Positions 16,734-26,351 of a DNA stretch of 64,000 nt are shown here, in pieces. This DNA comes from Kosakonia sp. SMBL-WEM22 (GTDB lineage: Bacteria > Pseudomonadota > Gammaproteobacteria > Enterobacterales > Enterobacteriaceae): contig NZ_CP051488.1 in NCBI RefSeq assembly GCF_014490785.1, forward strand, positions 186,001 through 250,000, written 5' to 3'. Position numbers and translations under genes: made by a program. Within the stretch, counting starts at the first letter, position 1. Each line of letters starts with the position of its first letter. The notes under the pieces were generated by a model that made no database searches, was not told the origin of the DNA, and was given only the letters and a program-made list of their open reading frames with translations.

Positions 16734-17527
16734 TCTGTGTCTGCTCGCCGAAGGGTGGGACAGGGAAAACGACCCTCGCGGCGAACCTCGCCTATGCGCT
16801 GGCCCGCAACGGCAGCAAAGTGCTGGCGCTCGATTTCGACGTGCAAAACAGCCTGCGCCTGCACTTTGGCGTACCGCTCTCCGATACGCGCGGCTACGTT
16901 GCCCGCGCCGCGGATGCCGCCGACTGGAGCCAGTTTGTCCTCACCGCAGGCGGTAATATTTTTGTTCTGCCCTATGGCGAGGCCACCGTGGCGCAGCGGC
17001 GCGACTTTGAGGAGCGCCTCACTCATGATGAGCACTTCCTCACCCGTGGGCTGAATACGCTGCTTAACTACCCGGGGCTGATTATTGTCGCCGACTTCCC
17101 GACAGGCCCCTCGGCGGCGTTAACTGCCCTGTCGCGGCAGGCCGATCTGCACCTGATTCCATTGCTGGCAGATAGCGCCTCACTCTCGCTGCTGCCGCAG
17201 ATTGAGAACCAGCACCTCACCGGTGATGTGCTGAACCAGAAAGCGGGCCACTTTGTGGTGCTCAACCAGAGCGATAACCGCCGCCAGATCAGCCGCGATG
17301 TCACCGCGTTTATGGAGCAGCGCCTCGGCAACCAGTTACTCGGCGTGCTGCACCGCGATGAGAGCGTGGTGGAAGCCAATGCCTCACAGCAGTCGGTGTT
17401 CGACTTCAGCCCGGCTTCGGCTGCGGCATTTGATATTGAGCTTATCGCCAAACGCGCCGCTGGCATGCTGGGCGTCACCATTGGCGACGGCACGCTGCAT
17501 ACCTCGCCGCGCATGTCGGGGCTCTAA
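16724..17527 (+). CDS. bcsQ: ParA/MinD-type ATPase BcsQ of the type I cellulose operon
   Basis: A 267-residue MinD/ParA-like ATPase. The deviant Walker A is complete, PKGGTGKTT with both signature lysine K10 and P-loop K15, followed by the DFDVQNSL loop. In E. coli, BcsQ is needed for cellulose production and polar placement of the Bcs complex. It overlaps bcsO and sits 14 bases before bcsA. Unlike the second BcsQ at 31362, which has lost both lysines, this copy should bind and hydrolyse ATP in the usual way. Confidence 0.88.
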   Translation: MPLICVCSPKGGTGKTTLAANLAYALARNGSKVLALDFDVQNSLRLHFGVPLSDTRGYVARAADAADWSQFVLTAGGNIFVLPYGEATVAQRRDFEERLTHDEHFLTRGLNTLLNYPGLIIVADFPTGPSAALTALSRQADLHLIPLLADSASLSLLPQIENQHLTGDVLNQKAGHFVVLNQSDNRRQISRDVTAFMEQRLGNQLLGVLHRDESVVEANASQQSVFDFSPASAAAFDIELIAKRAAGMLGVTIGDGTLHTSPRMSGL

Positions 17528-17541
17528 GCGTCAGGACAACT

Positions 17542-19659
17542 ATGAAAAAGATCCTCTCTCTCCTGCTGGCGCTGGTTATGCTGCCGCTCGCCCTGCTGGT
17601 GATCATCACGCCGATGGACAGCCAGAAGCAGTACATTTTCGGCCTCATCAGCATCGGCGCGCTGTTTATCGCCGGGACTATCAGTAAAAAGCGCAGCGTC
17701 TCGCTGGTAATGGTGGCGATGTCAGTGCTGCTCTCCACCCGCTACATGTACTTTCGCCTGACGCAGACGCTGCATTTCAATTCAGAAATTGAAACGCTGC
17801 TCGGCATGGGGCTGTTTCTGGCCGAGGTTTATGTCTGGGTGATGCTGCTGCTTAGCTACCTGCAAACCGCCTGGCCGCTAAAGCGCGACATTGTGCCGCT
17901 GCCGGATGACACCAGCCTGTGGCCGACGGTCGATGTCTATATCCCCTCCTACAACGAGCCGCTGGAGGTGGTGCGCGACACGGTGCTGGCGGCGCAGTGC
18001 CTCGACTACCCGCGCGACAAACTGAAGATCTACCTGCTCGACGATGGTAAACGCAGCGAGTTCGCGGTGTTTGCCGCCGACGTCGGCGTCGGCTACATCA
18101 CGCGCAATGACAACGCGCATGCGAAAGCGGGCAACCTCAACCATGCGATGAAGCTGACCCACGGCGAGTTAATCTGTGTGTTTGACTGCGATCACGTGGC
18201 GACGCGCATCTTTTTACAGGCCACCGTCGGCGGTTTTCTGCAAGACCCGAAACTGGCGCTGGTGCAGACGCCGCACTACTTCTACTCGCCGGATCCCTTT
18301 GAGCGCAACCTCTCGGTCGGGCGCAATATTCCCAACGAAGGCGCGCTCTTCTATGGCCCAATCCAGCAGGGAAATGATAACTGGAACGCTACCTTCTTCT
18401 GCGGCTCCTGCGCCGTGATCCGCCGCAGCGCACTCGATCAGATTGGTGGCTTTGCGGTCGAAACCGTAACCGAAGATGCCCACACCGCGCTAAAGTTGCA
18501 GCGTCTCGGCTGGGGCTCGGCGTTTATTGATATCCCGCTGGCTGCGGGGCTGGCGACGGAGCGGCTGGTGCTGCATGTGATTCAGCGCACCCGCTGGGCG
18601 CGCGGCATGACGCAGATCTTCCGTCTCGATAACCCGCTGCTTGGACGTGGGCTGACGCTGCAACAGCGGCTCTGCTACCTGAGCGCGATGCTCTATTACC
18701 AGTTTGCCCTGCCGCGCATTGCCTTCTTAACCGCGCCGCTGGCCTACTTGCTCTTTAACCTCAACATTATTCACTCCTCGGCGAGCCTGATCTTCGCCTA
18801 CGCGCTACCGCACCTCTTTCTCGCGGTGTATGTAAACTCGCGGCTGAATGGGCGCTTTCGCTACAGCTTCTGGGGCGAGATTTACGACCTGGTGCTCGCC
18901 TTCCACATTGTGCTGCCGACGGCGGTGACGATGCTGTTTCCGAAACGCGGCAAATTCAACGTTACCGACAAAGGCGGGCTGCTTAATGTCGGCTATTTCG
19001 ACTTCAGCGTGGTGCGCCCGCACCTGATTATCGCCCTGCTGCTTGGCGCAGGGGTGATCGCCGGGATTGTCCGCGCCTGTGCTCACGACTACTTCGGCGT
19101 CGATCCGCGCGTGATTGCCCTCAACGTCGGCTGGGGGTTATACAGCCTCATCTTCCTGCTGGCGGCGATTGCGGTAGCGCGCGAAACGCGGCAAACCCGT
19201 AAAACCATCCGCATTGAGGTTGAAATCCCGGTGCTGATCCACTACGCCAGCGGCATTGTCTCCCGCAGCCAGACGGCGGATCTCTCGATGGGCGGCTGCC
19301 GCATTGTCGCCCCGGACGATCGTCACCTGAACGATGAGATCGAGGAGATCGAGCTGCTGCTGCACTCCGGGGCGATTGCCCTGCCGGTGCAGACCATTGC
19401 CAGCGATGAGAACGCTATCCGCTTGATGTTCAATGACATCCCACTGGCGCGCCGCCGTGAGTTGGTGCGCGTGGTGCTGGCGCGCGCCGATGCGTGGATC
19501 CACCCGCCAAAGCCGCAGGACAACCCGTTCCGCTCGATGTTGACCATTGTGCGCTGCGTCTTTGACCTCTTCTGGCTTACCTGGCGTTCACGCCGCGAAA
19601 ACCGCCGCCTGCGCCATGAAAAAGCGGCCAACATGGCGCAGGAGGAGGGCCGGGTATGA
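17542..19659 (+). CDS. bcsA: Cellulose synthase catalytic subunit BcsA (type I operon)
   Basis: A 705-residue GT2 glycosyltransferase in the inner membrane that polymerises UDP-glucose into beta-1,4-glucan and extrudes it. Catalytic motifs are in order: LLDDGKR with D167-D168, FDCDH with D215 and D217, TED at 310-312, and QRTRW at 348-352. The C-terminal PilZ domain has the c-di-GMP-binding arginines RKTIR (553-557) and DLSMGG (580-585), so activation by c-di-GMP is expected. About eight transmembrane helices flank the catalytic domain. It is shorter than the type II BcsA by lacking the N-terminal ~150 residues. Its stop overlaps bcsB (ATGA). Confidence 0.95.
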   Translation: MKKILSLLLALVMLPLALLVIITPMDSQKQYIFGLISIGALFIAGTISKKRSVSLVMVAMSVLLSTRYMYFRLTQTLHFNSEIETLLGMGLFLAEVYVWVMLLLSYLQTAWPLKRDIVPLPDDTSLWPTVDVYIPSYNEPLEVVRDTVLAAQCLDYPRDKLKIYLLDDGKRSEFAVFAADVGVGYITRNDNAHAKAGNLNHAMKLTHGELICVFDCDHVATRIFLQATVGGFLQDPKLALVQTPHYFYSPDPFERNLSVGRNIPNEGALFYGPIQQGNDNWNATFFCGSCAVIRRSALDQIGGFAVETVTEDAHTALKLQRLGWGSAFIDIPLAAGLATERLVLHVIQRTRWARGMTQIFRLDNPLLGRGLTLQQRLCYLSAMLYYQFALPRIAFLTAPLAYLLFNLNIIHSSASLIFAYALPHLFLAVYVNSRLNGRFRYSFWGEIYDLVLAFHIVLPTAVTMLFPKRGKFNVTDKGGLLNVGYFDFSVVRPHLIIALLLGAGVIAGIVRACAHDYFGVDPRVIALNVGWGLYSLIFLLAAIAVARETRQTRKTIRIEVEIPVLIHYASGIVSRSQTADLSMGGCRIVAPDDRHLNDEIEEIELLLHSGAIALPVQTIASDENAIRLMFNDIPLARRRELVRVVLARADAWIHPPKPQDNPFRSMLTIVRCVFDLFWLTWRSRRENRRLRHEKAANMAQEEGRV

Positions 19660-21911
19660 AACGTCTCACCTTATTAACCCTGCTGGCGAGCGCGCTGGTT
19701 ACCGCGCCGCTGCATAGCGAGCCGACCTCCGTTAACGCGCTGCTGCCCGCAGTCTCCGCTTTTGCCCCCTCGCGCGTCGAGAGCGTGTCGCTGGCGCAGA
19801 TGGGCCAGCCGCAGGGCCTGACGCTCAGCGGCGGGCAGTTTCAGGGTGGCGTTGATTTCACGCTGCCGGTCGATCAAGTGGTGACTAACGCGCGGCTGGC
19901 GCTGAGCCTGAAAATCTCCCCGGCGCTGGCGGCGGCTAACGCCACGCTGCAACTGATGCTGAACGGGCAACCGCTCGGCACCGTGCCGTTGAGCGCCATC
20001 GAGGGCGAGACCGCCCGCTACCAGCTTGATGTCCCGGCGGCGCTGATGGTCTCCAGCAATAACCTCAGCTTCAAAATTAACGGCGGCGACGCCGCGCAGT
20101 GCCAGCGTGATGCCGACACCAAAAGGTACGTGACTATCCTGCCGGAGTCGCGTTTTGAGCTGGAGGGACAGCAACTCGATATGGGCGCCGATCTCAGCCA
20201 CTTCCCGCGCCCCTTTTTCGACAGCATGCAGATGACGCCCGCTGCCATTGCCATCGCTTTTTCGGCGAAACTTAGCCCCGATGCCCTCAGTGCCGGGGCG
20301 CTGATCGCCTCATGGCTGGGCATTGAGGCCGATTATCGCGGCGTCGCCTTTGCCGCATACCACGACCGCCTGCCGGAAAAGAACGGCATTCTGATTGGTC
20401 ACCCAGGCGAGCAGATCGGCGGCCTGATGCTACCGCAGAGCCAACAGCCGTTACTGAAGATCATCGATAACCCGGCTAACCCGGTCTATAAGCTGCTGCT
20501 GGTGGTGGGCAAAGATGATGACGCGCTGCGAGCGGCGGCCTTTCGGCTGACGCGCGGCGAGTTCAATGCGCAAACGGCTGCCACAGAAGTTGCCGCGCAG
20601 ACGCTGCCATTGAGCCAGCCTTATGATGCCCCGCGCTGGATCGCCACCGATCGTCCGGTGATGCTCTCAGAGCTGATCCGCAAGGATCAAAGCCTGACCG
20701 CTACCGGCATCTGGCACCCGTCTCTGCAGGTCGCGTTTCGCGCCGCGCCGGATCTCTTTTTGTGGGACGGCGAGACCATCCCGCTGCATATCGGTTATCG
20801 CTTCCCGACCGAAAACTGGATCGATGAGGAGCGCTCATGGCTGAGCATGACGCTTAACAACACCTTCCTGCACAATCTGCCGGTGAACAAGCAGGGCGCG
20901 CTGGAAAATCTGTGGCACAAGCTCGGCGGTGATGCCCGCCAGGAGCAGTTTGATATGCCGCTTGAGCCTTACATGATCTATGGCGACAACCAGCTCTCCC
21001 TCTACTTCAACATCGTGCCGAAGGCGGAAGCGCCGTGCAGCACTCTGCTGAACAACAACATCAAAAGCCGCATTGATGAGCATTCATGGATCGATCTCAG
21101 CCACACGCGCCACTTCGCGCTGCTGCCCAATCTCTCCTACTTTGTCGGCGCGTCATTCCCCTTCACCCGGCTGGCGGACTACGCCGAAACGGTGCTGATG
21201 CTGCCGCCCGCGCCAAGCGAAACGCAACTCGCCACGCTGCTGGATATGGCCGCGCGCGCCGGTAACGCCACCGGCACGCCATTAACCCACAACCGCGTGC
21301 TGCTCGGCATGCCCTCCGGCGACAAGGGGCGTGAGCTACTGGAGAACCGCGATGTACTGGCAATAAGCGGCATGGATCAGCATGCGTTTAACCGTGCGCT
21401 GCTCGCCGACTCGCCCTTCACCGCCCATGACAGCACGCTCGGCGTGCGTAAACCGGGCGCGTGGCAGAAGGTGCAGCGCTGGATGACCGGCGACTGGGCC
21501 GCCGACGGGCTGGAGGCGGATCGCTATTTTTCCTCCAACGAAGCGTGGCGCGGGTTTGTCAGCTTCCGTTCGCCGTGGAACAGCAAACGGCTGGTGGTGC
21601 TGGCGCTCGGCAGCAGCGACGGCCAACTGGCACAACTGCATAACGATCTCTCCTCGGCAACCATTAACGCCGGGATTCGCGGTGATGCGGCAATCATCAC
21701 CGATGAGAACGGCGTGCGCAGCTTTCGCGTCGGCGAGCAGTTCCCGAGCGGCGAGATGCCGCCGCAAATGATGATTATCTGGTACGCCAACCAACACTCG
21801 GCGCTGCTGGCGCTGCTCGGTCTGCTACTGGGCGCGGTGAGCGGCGGGCTGCTCTACCGCACCCTGAAACAGCGCGAGCGTAAACGACTCAACCCGGAGA
21901 AGCAGAAATGA
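19656..21911 (+). CDS. bcsB: Cellulose synthase periplasmic subunit BcsB (type I operon)
   Basis: A 751-residue BcsB with an N-terminal signal peptide (LLTLLASALVTAPLHS), periplasmic carbohydrate-binding and flavodoxin-like domains, and a single C-terminal membrane anchor (SALLALLGLLLGAVSGGLLYRTL) that docks on BcsA. It guides the glucan chain through the periplasm and is needed for BcsA activity. It overlaps bcsA and bcsC by four bases each, so the operon is tightly coupled. Confidence 0.94.
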   Translation: MKRLTLLTLLASALVTAPLHSEPTSVNALLPAVSAFAPSRVESVSLAQMGQPQGLTLSGGQFQGGVDFTLPVDQVVTNARLALSLKISPALAAANATLQLMLNGQPLGTVPLSAIEGETARYQLDVPAALMVSSNNLSFKINGGDAAQCQRDADTKRYVTILPESRFELEGQQLDMGADLSHFPRPFFDSMQMTPAAIAIAFSAKLSPDALSAGALIASWLGIEADYRGVAFAAYHDRLPEKNGILIGHPGEQIGGLMLPQSQQPLLKIIDNPANPVYKLLLVVGKDDDALRAAAFRLTRGEFNAQTAATEVAAQTLPLSQPYDAPRWIATDRPVMLSELIRKDQSLTATGIWHPSLQVAFRAAPDLFLWDGETIPLHIGYRFPTENWIDEERSWLSMTLNNTFLHNLPVNKQGALENLWHKLGGDARQEQFDMPLEPYMIYGDNQLSLYFNIVPKAEAPCSTLLNNNIKSRIDEHSWIDLSHTRHFALLPNLSYFVGASFPFTRLADYAETVLMLPPAPSETQLATLLDMAARAGNATGTPLTHNRVLLGMPSGDKGRELLENRDVLAISGMDQHAFNRALLADSPFTAHDSTLGVRKPGAWQKVQRWMTGDWAADGLEADRYFSSNEAWRGFVSFRSPWNSKRLVVLALGSSDGQLAQLHNDLSSATINAGIRGDAAIITDENGVRSFRVGEQFPSGEMPPQMMIIWYANQHSALLALLGLLLGAVSGGLLYRTLKQRERKRLNPEKQK

Positions 21912-24900
21912 GAAAGGTCACCGCGTTATTTTGCCTCTCCGGCGCGCTCAGCTTCGCAGCGCTCGGTCAGGCGCAGGCTGCGCCCAACCAGGCGGCGTTA
22001 AAAGCGCTGTTTGATCAGGCTAACTACTGGCATGAGAAATCCCATGACGATCTGGCGACGGCGTCGCTGCAAAAGGTGTTGATGGTCGATGCCAACAATA
22101 CGCAGGCGCTCTATTTGCTGGCGCTATGGGCGCAGCAAAATGGCGATCTGCAACGTGCTGCGCAGTGGCGCGCGCGGCTGGCGCAAACCGCGCCGGCCGA
22201 TGGCAGCCTGCAAGCACTTGATAACGCCAATGCCCTTGCGCAGGTGCCGCAGGGGCAGCTAACCCTCGCGCGACAGCAGGCGCGCAGCGGCAATATTCCG
22301 GCGGCGCTGGAAACCTGGCACGGCCTGTTCAACGGCGATACGCCGCCGCAGAGCCTGGCGCCAGAGTATTACCTCACCATGGCGAGCGATAAAAGCCTCT
22401 ACCCGCAGGCGCTGGCGCAGCTGCGTGCGCTGGTTGAGCAACATCCGCAGGATAACGCCGCGCGCATTGCGCTCGGCAAACTGCTCACCTGGCAAGAGGC
22501 GACGCGCCGCGAAGGGATGCTGGCGCTGGAGCCAATGGCGGGCGGTAGCAAAGAGGCCGACGAAGGGCTGCGCCAGGCGCTGTTATGGCTCGCGCCGCAG
22601 GCGGGCGATGAGCGTTTCTACGACACCTGGTTGCAGCGCCATCCGGACGATAGCGAAATGCAGGCCTGGTATCGCAAAAGCATCGGCGGGCGGGCGAAAG
22701 GCGCAGGTTTTGAAGCGCTTAACAGCGGAGACAGCAGCGCGGCGAAACGCCAGTTTGCCCAGGTGCTGCAAACCAACCCGCAGGATGCCGACGCGCTGGC
22801 AGGGATGGGCTATATCGCCCAGCGCAACGGCGATTACCAGGCGGCGGCACAATATCTTAGCCGGGCGGCAAGCCAGGGCGGCGAGGCCTCCGACGAGCGT
22901 CGGGCGCAGGCGGAAGATGCCGCCTTTTATGGGCAACTGGCGCAGGCGCAGCAGGCGCTAAAAGGGGGGAACCTCAGCCAGGCGCTGGCGATCTCCGCGC
23001 CGCTGGCAGAGCAAAACGGCGATCGCGGCACCGCGGCGAAGCTGTTTCGCGCCGATGTCCTGCGCCAGAACAAAGATTACCCGCAGGCGGAGCAGGCGCT
23101 GCGCGCCGTGCTCAATAGCGAGCCGCAAAACGCTCCGGCGCGGGAAAACCTCTACTACGTGTTGCGTGAGCAGAACAAAACCGCTGAAGCGCAAACTATT
23201 CTGCGCACCTTGCCCACCGCGCTACAGGCGAAGCTGCAACCGCGCACGGTAAGCGGCACGCCTGGCGATCCGCTACGCCGCGAAGCACAACAGCTGGCGG
23301 CCAGCGGCAAGCGTGAGCAGGCGATTGCCCTGCTGCGCCAGGGCGTGGCGCGCTTACCGGATGATGCCTGGCTGCGTCTCGATCTGGCGCGTCTGCTGGT
23401 GCAAGCCGGGCAGGAGAACGAGGCGGCGAATGTGATGTTGCCCGCGCAGCGTCAGGGGGCAGGGGCCAGCGCGCTCTATGCCGCCGCGCTGTTTGCCAGT
23501 GAGCAGGGGGGCTGGCAGCAGGCCAACGCCTTGCTGGGGCGTATTTCACCTGCCAGCCAGACGGCGCAGATGCGCGAGCTGGCGCAGCGGGCCAACTACA
23601 ACTTACAGATGGTCACCGCCGAGCGCTATCTGGCGCAGGGCAATATGACCGCTGCCGCCAACACCCTGAAGGCGCTGGCGCAAACTTCGCCCGTAAGCCC
23701 CGTCGATGCCGGGAAACTGGCGCGTATGCTGGCGCGCAGCGGCGATCTCACCTCGGCGGTGGCGCTGGTGCGCGGCAATATGCGCCAGGGCGTGCAGGGC
23801 AACGCCGGGGATTACGCCGATCAGATTGCCGTGCTCAACCAGGCGGGATTGAACACCGAAGCGCAGGCATTTGTCGACAGCCCCGAGATGCAGGCGCGTA
23901 GCACGCCAGCGCAGCTTGCCGGGGTACGCAACGGTTATGTCATCAACGAGGCCGACAGGCTGCGCGAGCAGGGGAATTACGCTGCCGCGTACGACACGCT
24001 GATCCGCGCCTTGCAAAACGACCCGCAAAACACCGATTTGATGTTCGCCATGGGGCGCCTGTACCAGTCCGGCAAGATGAATAAAGAGGCGGGTGTGCTC
24101 TATGACTACCTGATGACCCGCGATAGCGACGATCAGGCGGCACGCGTCGGCGCGATTGATGTCGCACTGGCAGAGAATAACGTCGATAAAGCACAAACCC
24201 TCGCCAGCGGCCTGCGCAGCGACACCTCGCCGGACCGGCTGCTATTACTGGCGCGGCTGGAGGAGGCGAAAGGCAACCACCAGCAGGCGATGACCTATTT
24301 GCGCAGCGCGCGCGGCAAGCTGGTCGGGCTGGAAGCCAGCAACGGCACAGGCACGCCAACCCTCGGCGGCGTGCTGCTGGCGGATAACCCCTTCACCACC
24401 ACCAGTAAAACGCCGTCGCCTTATGGGCAAGCTATGCCGTGGCAGGTGGCGCAGACGGCGCGCGAGCCGGGCAGCCAGTTGCCGGGCACAGCGCGAACCG
24501 ATCTGCCGATCGAGACCACGCAAAGCCGCACCCTGCGGCAGGTGGACGAGATGATGCAGCAGATGAACGAGAAGACCGGCATGTGGTTACAGGGCGGGGT
24601 GGCGATCCGCGGGCGCGATGGCGAGACGGGCACCAGCAAGCTGACGGAGGCGAAAGCGCCGCTTACCTGGTCCAGCTCGCCGTTTGGCGAGTCGCGCTTT
24701 GAATTGACCGCCACGCCGGTCTCCCTCAGTTCCGGCAGCGCGTCGGGCGATGCCTGGCGGCGCTACGGCAGCAACCCGCTGGCGGATGCCGCAACCAATC
24801 TGGCGGCCTCCATTAAAACGGCGAACAGTTCAACCGCCACCGACGGCAGCGATAAGTTCAGCGACCTTGCCCGCTACGCCGACGCCGGGAAGTTATCGCC

Positions 24901-25870
24901 CTTTACCGAAGAGGGCTTCGACAACCTCAGTACGCTGCTCGGCTCGCGCCGTTTACAGAGTCTGAGCGAGTCGACCTACAAGAAAAATTATAACGATCCG
25001 ATTCGCGCCTCGACCGATGCGCAGAACGGCAGCGGCGTTGAGCTGAATATGGCACTGAGCGGCGAGGGCTATAAGCTCGATATCGGCACTACGCCGCTGG
25101 GGGAGGATCTCAGCACGCTAGTGGGTGGCGTGAAGTGGTCGCCGAAGCTGACCAACTACCTGACGCTGATCCTTACCGGCGAGCGGCGCGCGGTGACCGA
25201 CAGCCTGCTCTCCTACGTCGGCTTGCAGGATAAGTTCTCCGGCGAGCGCTGGGGGCGGGTGACCAAAAACGGCGGCAGCGCGCAGCTGAGTTACGATGAT
25301 GGCGATGCCGGGTTCTATGTCGGCGGCGGTGGCTATAGCTACCTCGGCGAAAACGTGGCCAGCAACAGCAGCCTCAACGCTAACGCCGGGGTCTATTTAC
25401 GCCCGTGGCACGATGACTTCCGCCAGTTGCAGACCGGGCTGAGCATTAGCTGGATGGATTACGCGAAAAACCTCAGTTACTTCACCTTCGGCCAGGGCGG
25501 TTACTTCAGCCCGCAGAACTACGTCAGCGTCTCGCTGCCGGTGGACTTCACGCAGAAGATCGATAACTGGAGAGTGCGTCTTGGCGGCGCGGTGGGGTAT
25601 CAATCCTACACCCAGGATAAGAGCGACTACTTCCCGACCTCCCCACAGGCGCAGGGGATGCTGGAGCAGCTGGCGGCGCTCGGCTTTATCAAAGAGGCGC
25701 AGTACCGTGGCTCGTCGCAAAACGGCATCGGCTACAACTTCCGCGCCGGGCTCGATTACAACGTGAACAAAAATATGTCGGTGGGCGGCAACGTCGGGTA
25801 TGACACCTTCGGCAGTTATAACGAAAGCACCGCAGGCATCTGGCTGCGGTATATGTTGGGAGAGAAATAA
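21908..25870 (+). CDS. bcsC: Cellulose export outer-membrane protein BcsC (type I operon)
   Basis: A 1320-residue protein with a signal peptide (AALGQAQAAP), about 800 residues of tetratricopeptide repeats in the periplasm, and a C-terminal BcsC-type outer-membrane barrel over roughly the last 330 residues (GEGYKLDIGTTPLG, FTFGQGGYFSPQNYVS). It forms the channel for cellulose. It is about 160 residues longer than the type II BcsC at 38225, partly through a Ser/Thr/Ala-rich linker near residues 940-1020 between the repeats and barrel. Its stop shares one base with the bcsD start. Confidence 0.93.
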   Translation: MRKVTALFCLSGALSFAALGQAQAAPNQAALKALFDQANYWHEKSHDDLATASLQKVLMVDANNTQALYLLALWAQQNGDLQRAAQWRARLAQTAPADGSLQALDNANALAQVPQGQLTLARQQARSGNIPAALETWHGLFNGDTPPQSLAPEYYLTMASDKSLYPQALAQLRALVEQHPQDNAARIALGKLLTWQEATRREGMLALEPMAGGSKEADEGLRQALLWLAPQAGDERFYDTWLQRHPDDSEMQAWYRKSIGGRAKGAGFEALNSGDSSAAKRQFAQVLQTNPQDADALAGMGYIAQRNGDYQAAAQYLSRAASQGGEASDERRAQAEDAAFYGQLAQAQQALKGGNLSQALAISAPLAEQNGDRGTAAKLFRADVLRQNKDYPQAEQALRAVLNSEPQNAPARENLYYVLREQNKTAEAQTILRTLPTALQAKLQPRTVSGTPGDPLRREAQQLAASGKREQAIALLRQGVARLPDDAWLRLDLARLLVQAGQENEAANVMLPAQRQGAGASALYAAALFASEQGGWQQANALLGRISPASQTAQMRELAQRANYNLQMVTAERYLAQGNMTAAANTLKALAQTSPVSPVDAGKLARMLARSGDLTSAVALVRGNMRQGVQGNAGDYADQIAVLNQAGLNTEAQAFVDSPEMQARSTPAQLAGVRNGYVINEADRLREQGNYAAAYDTLIRALQNDPQNTDLMFAMGRLYQSGKMNKEAGVLYDYLMTRDSDDQAARVGAIDVALAENNVDKAQTLASGLRSDTSPDRLLLLARLEEAKGNHQQAMTYLRSARGKLVGLEASNGTGTPTLGGVLLADNPFTTTSKTPSPYGQAMPWQVAQTAREPGSQLPGTARTDLPIETTQSRTLRQVDEMMQQMNEKTGMWLQGGVAIRGRDGETGTSKLTEAKAPLTWSSSPFGESRFELTATPVSLSSGSASGDAWRRYGSNPLADAATNLAASIKTANSSTATDGSDKFSDLARYADAGKLSPFTEEGFDNLSTLLGSRRLQSLSESTYKKNYNDPIRASTDAQNGSGVELNMALSGEGYKLDIGTTPLGEDLSTLVGGVKWSPKLTNYLTLILTGERRAVTDSLLSYVGLQDKFSGERWGRVTKNGGSAQLSYDDGDAGFYVGGGGYSYLGENVASNSSLNANAGVYLRPWHDDFRQLQTGLSISWMDYAKNLSYFTFGQGGYFSPQNYVSVSLPVDFTQKIDNWRVRLGGAVGYQSYTQDKSDYFPTSPQAQGMLEQLAALGFIKEAQYRGSSQNGIGYNFRAGLDYNVNKNMSVGGNVGYDTFGSYNESTAGIWLRYMLGEK

Positions 25871-26343
25871 TGACCACCAACCTGTCCCCTGAACTGGCCT
25901 GGCATCAGCAACAGCAGACACCGCCGGGCTGGTTTGATCTACTTAGCGTGATGGTCGATGGCATGGTGAGAAACGTCGGCGAAGCGCAGAGCCTGCCGTT
26001 TTTGCGCCAGATGGGCGAGACGCTGGCCGTGCAGATGCCGCTTATGGCATCGACCACCGTCGGCGAGCTGGAAGCGGCGATCAACGCCAGACTCGCCGCC
26101 TTCAACTGGGGGGTGATTGATATTGAGGCCAGCGACAGCGGCATGACCTTTCGCCACCGCGCGCTGCCCGTCGCCCGCGATGAGGCGCAGCAGACGCGCT
26201 GGTGCCACGCTTTCTGCGCCGTACTGGAGGGGCTTTATGGCCGCTGGATGCAGGATCAGGGCGGCGATGCGCGCCTCTTTTTTAGCCGGGAAGCGCTCTA
26301 TTCTGTCTCGGATGTTCTCTTTCGCTACGCTAACCCAGAGTGA
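25870..26343 (+). CDS. bcsD: Cellulose synthase subunit BcsD
   Basis: A 157-residue BcsD/AxCeSD-family protein (WHQQQQTPPGWFDLLSVMVDGM near the N-terminus; LEGLYGRWMQDQGGDARLFFSREALY near the C-terminus). In Komagataeibacter the protein forms octameric rings aligning glucan chains into crystalline ribbons; in enterobacteria it marks type I operons. No signal peptide is seen, consistent with a cytoplasmic scaffold as proposed more recently, possibly with BcsO-like proline-rich partners. It starts on the last base of bcsC. Confidence 0.9.
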   Translation: MTTNLSPELAWHQQQQTPPGWFDLLSVMVDGMVRNVGEAQSLPFLRQMGETLAVQMPLMASTTVGELEAAINARLAAFNWGVIDIEASDSGMTFRHRALPVARDEAQQTRWCHAFCAVLEGLYGRWMQDQGGDARLFFSREALYSVSDVLFRYANPE

Positions 26344-26351
26344 GACTCACG

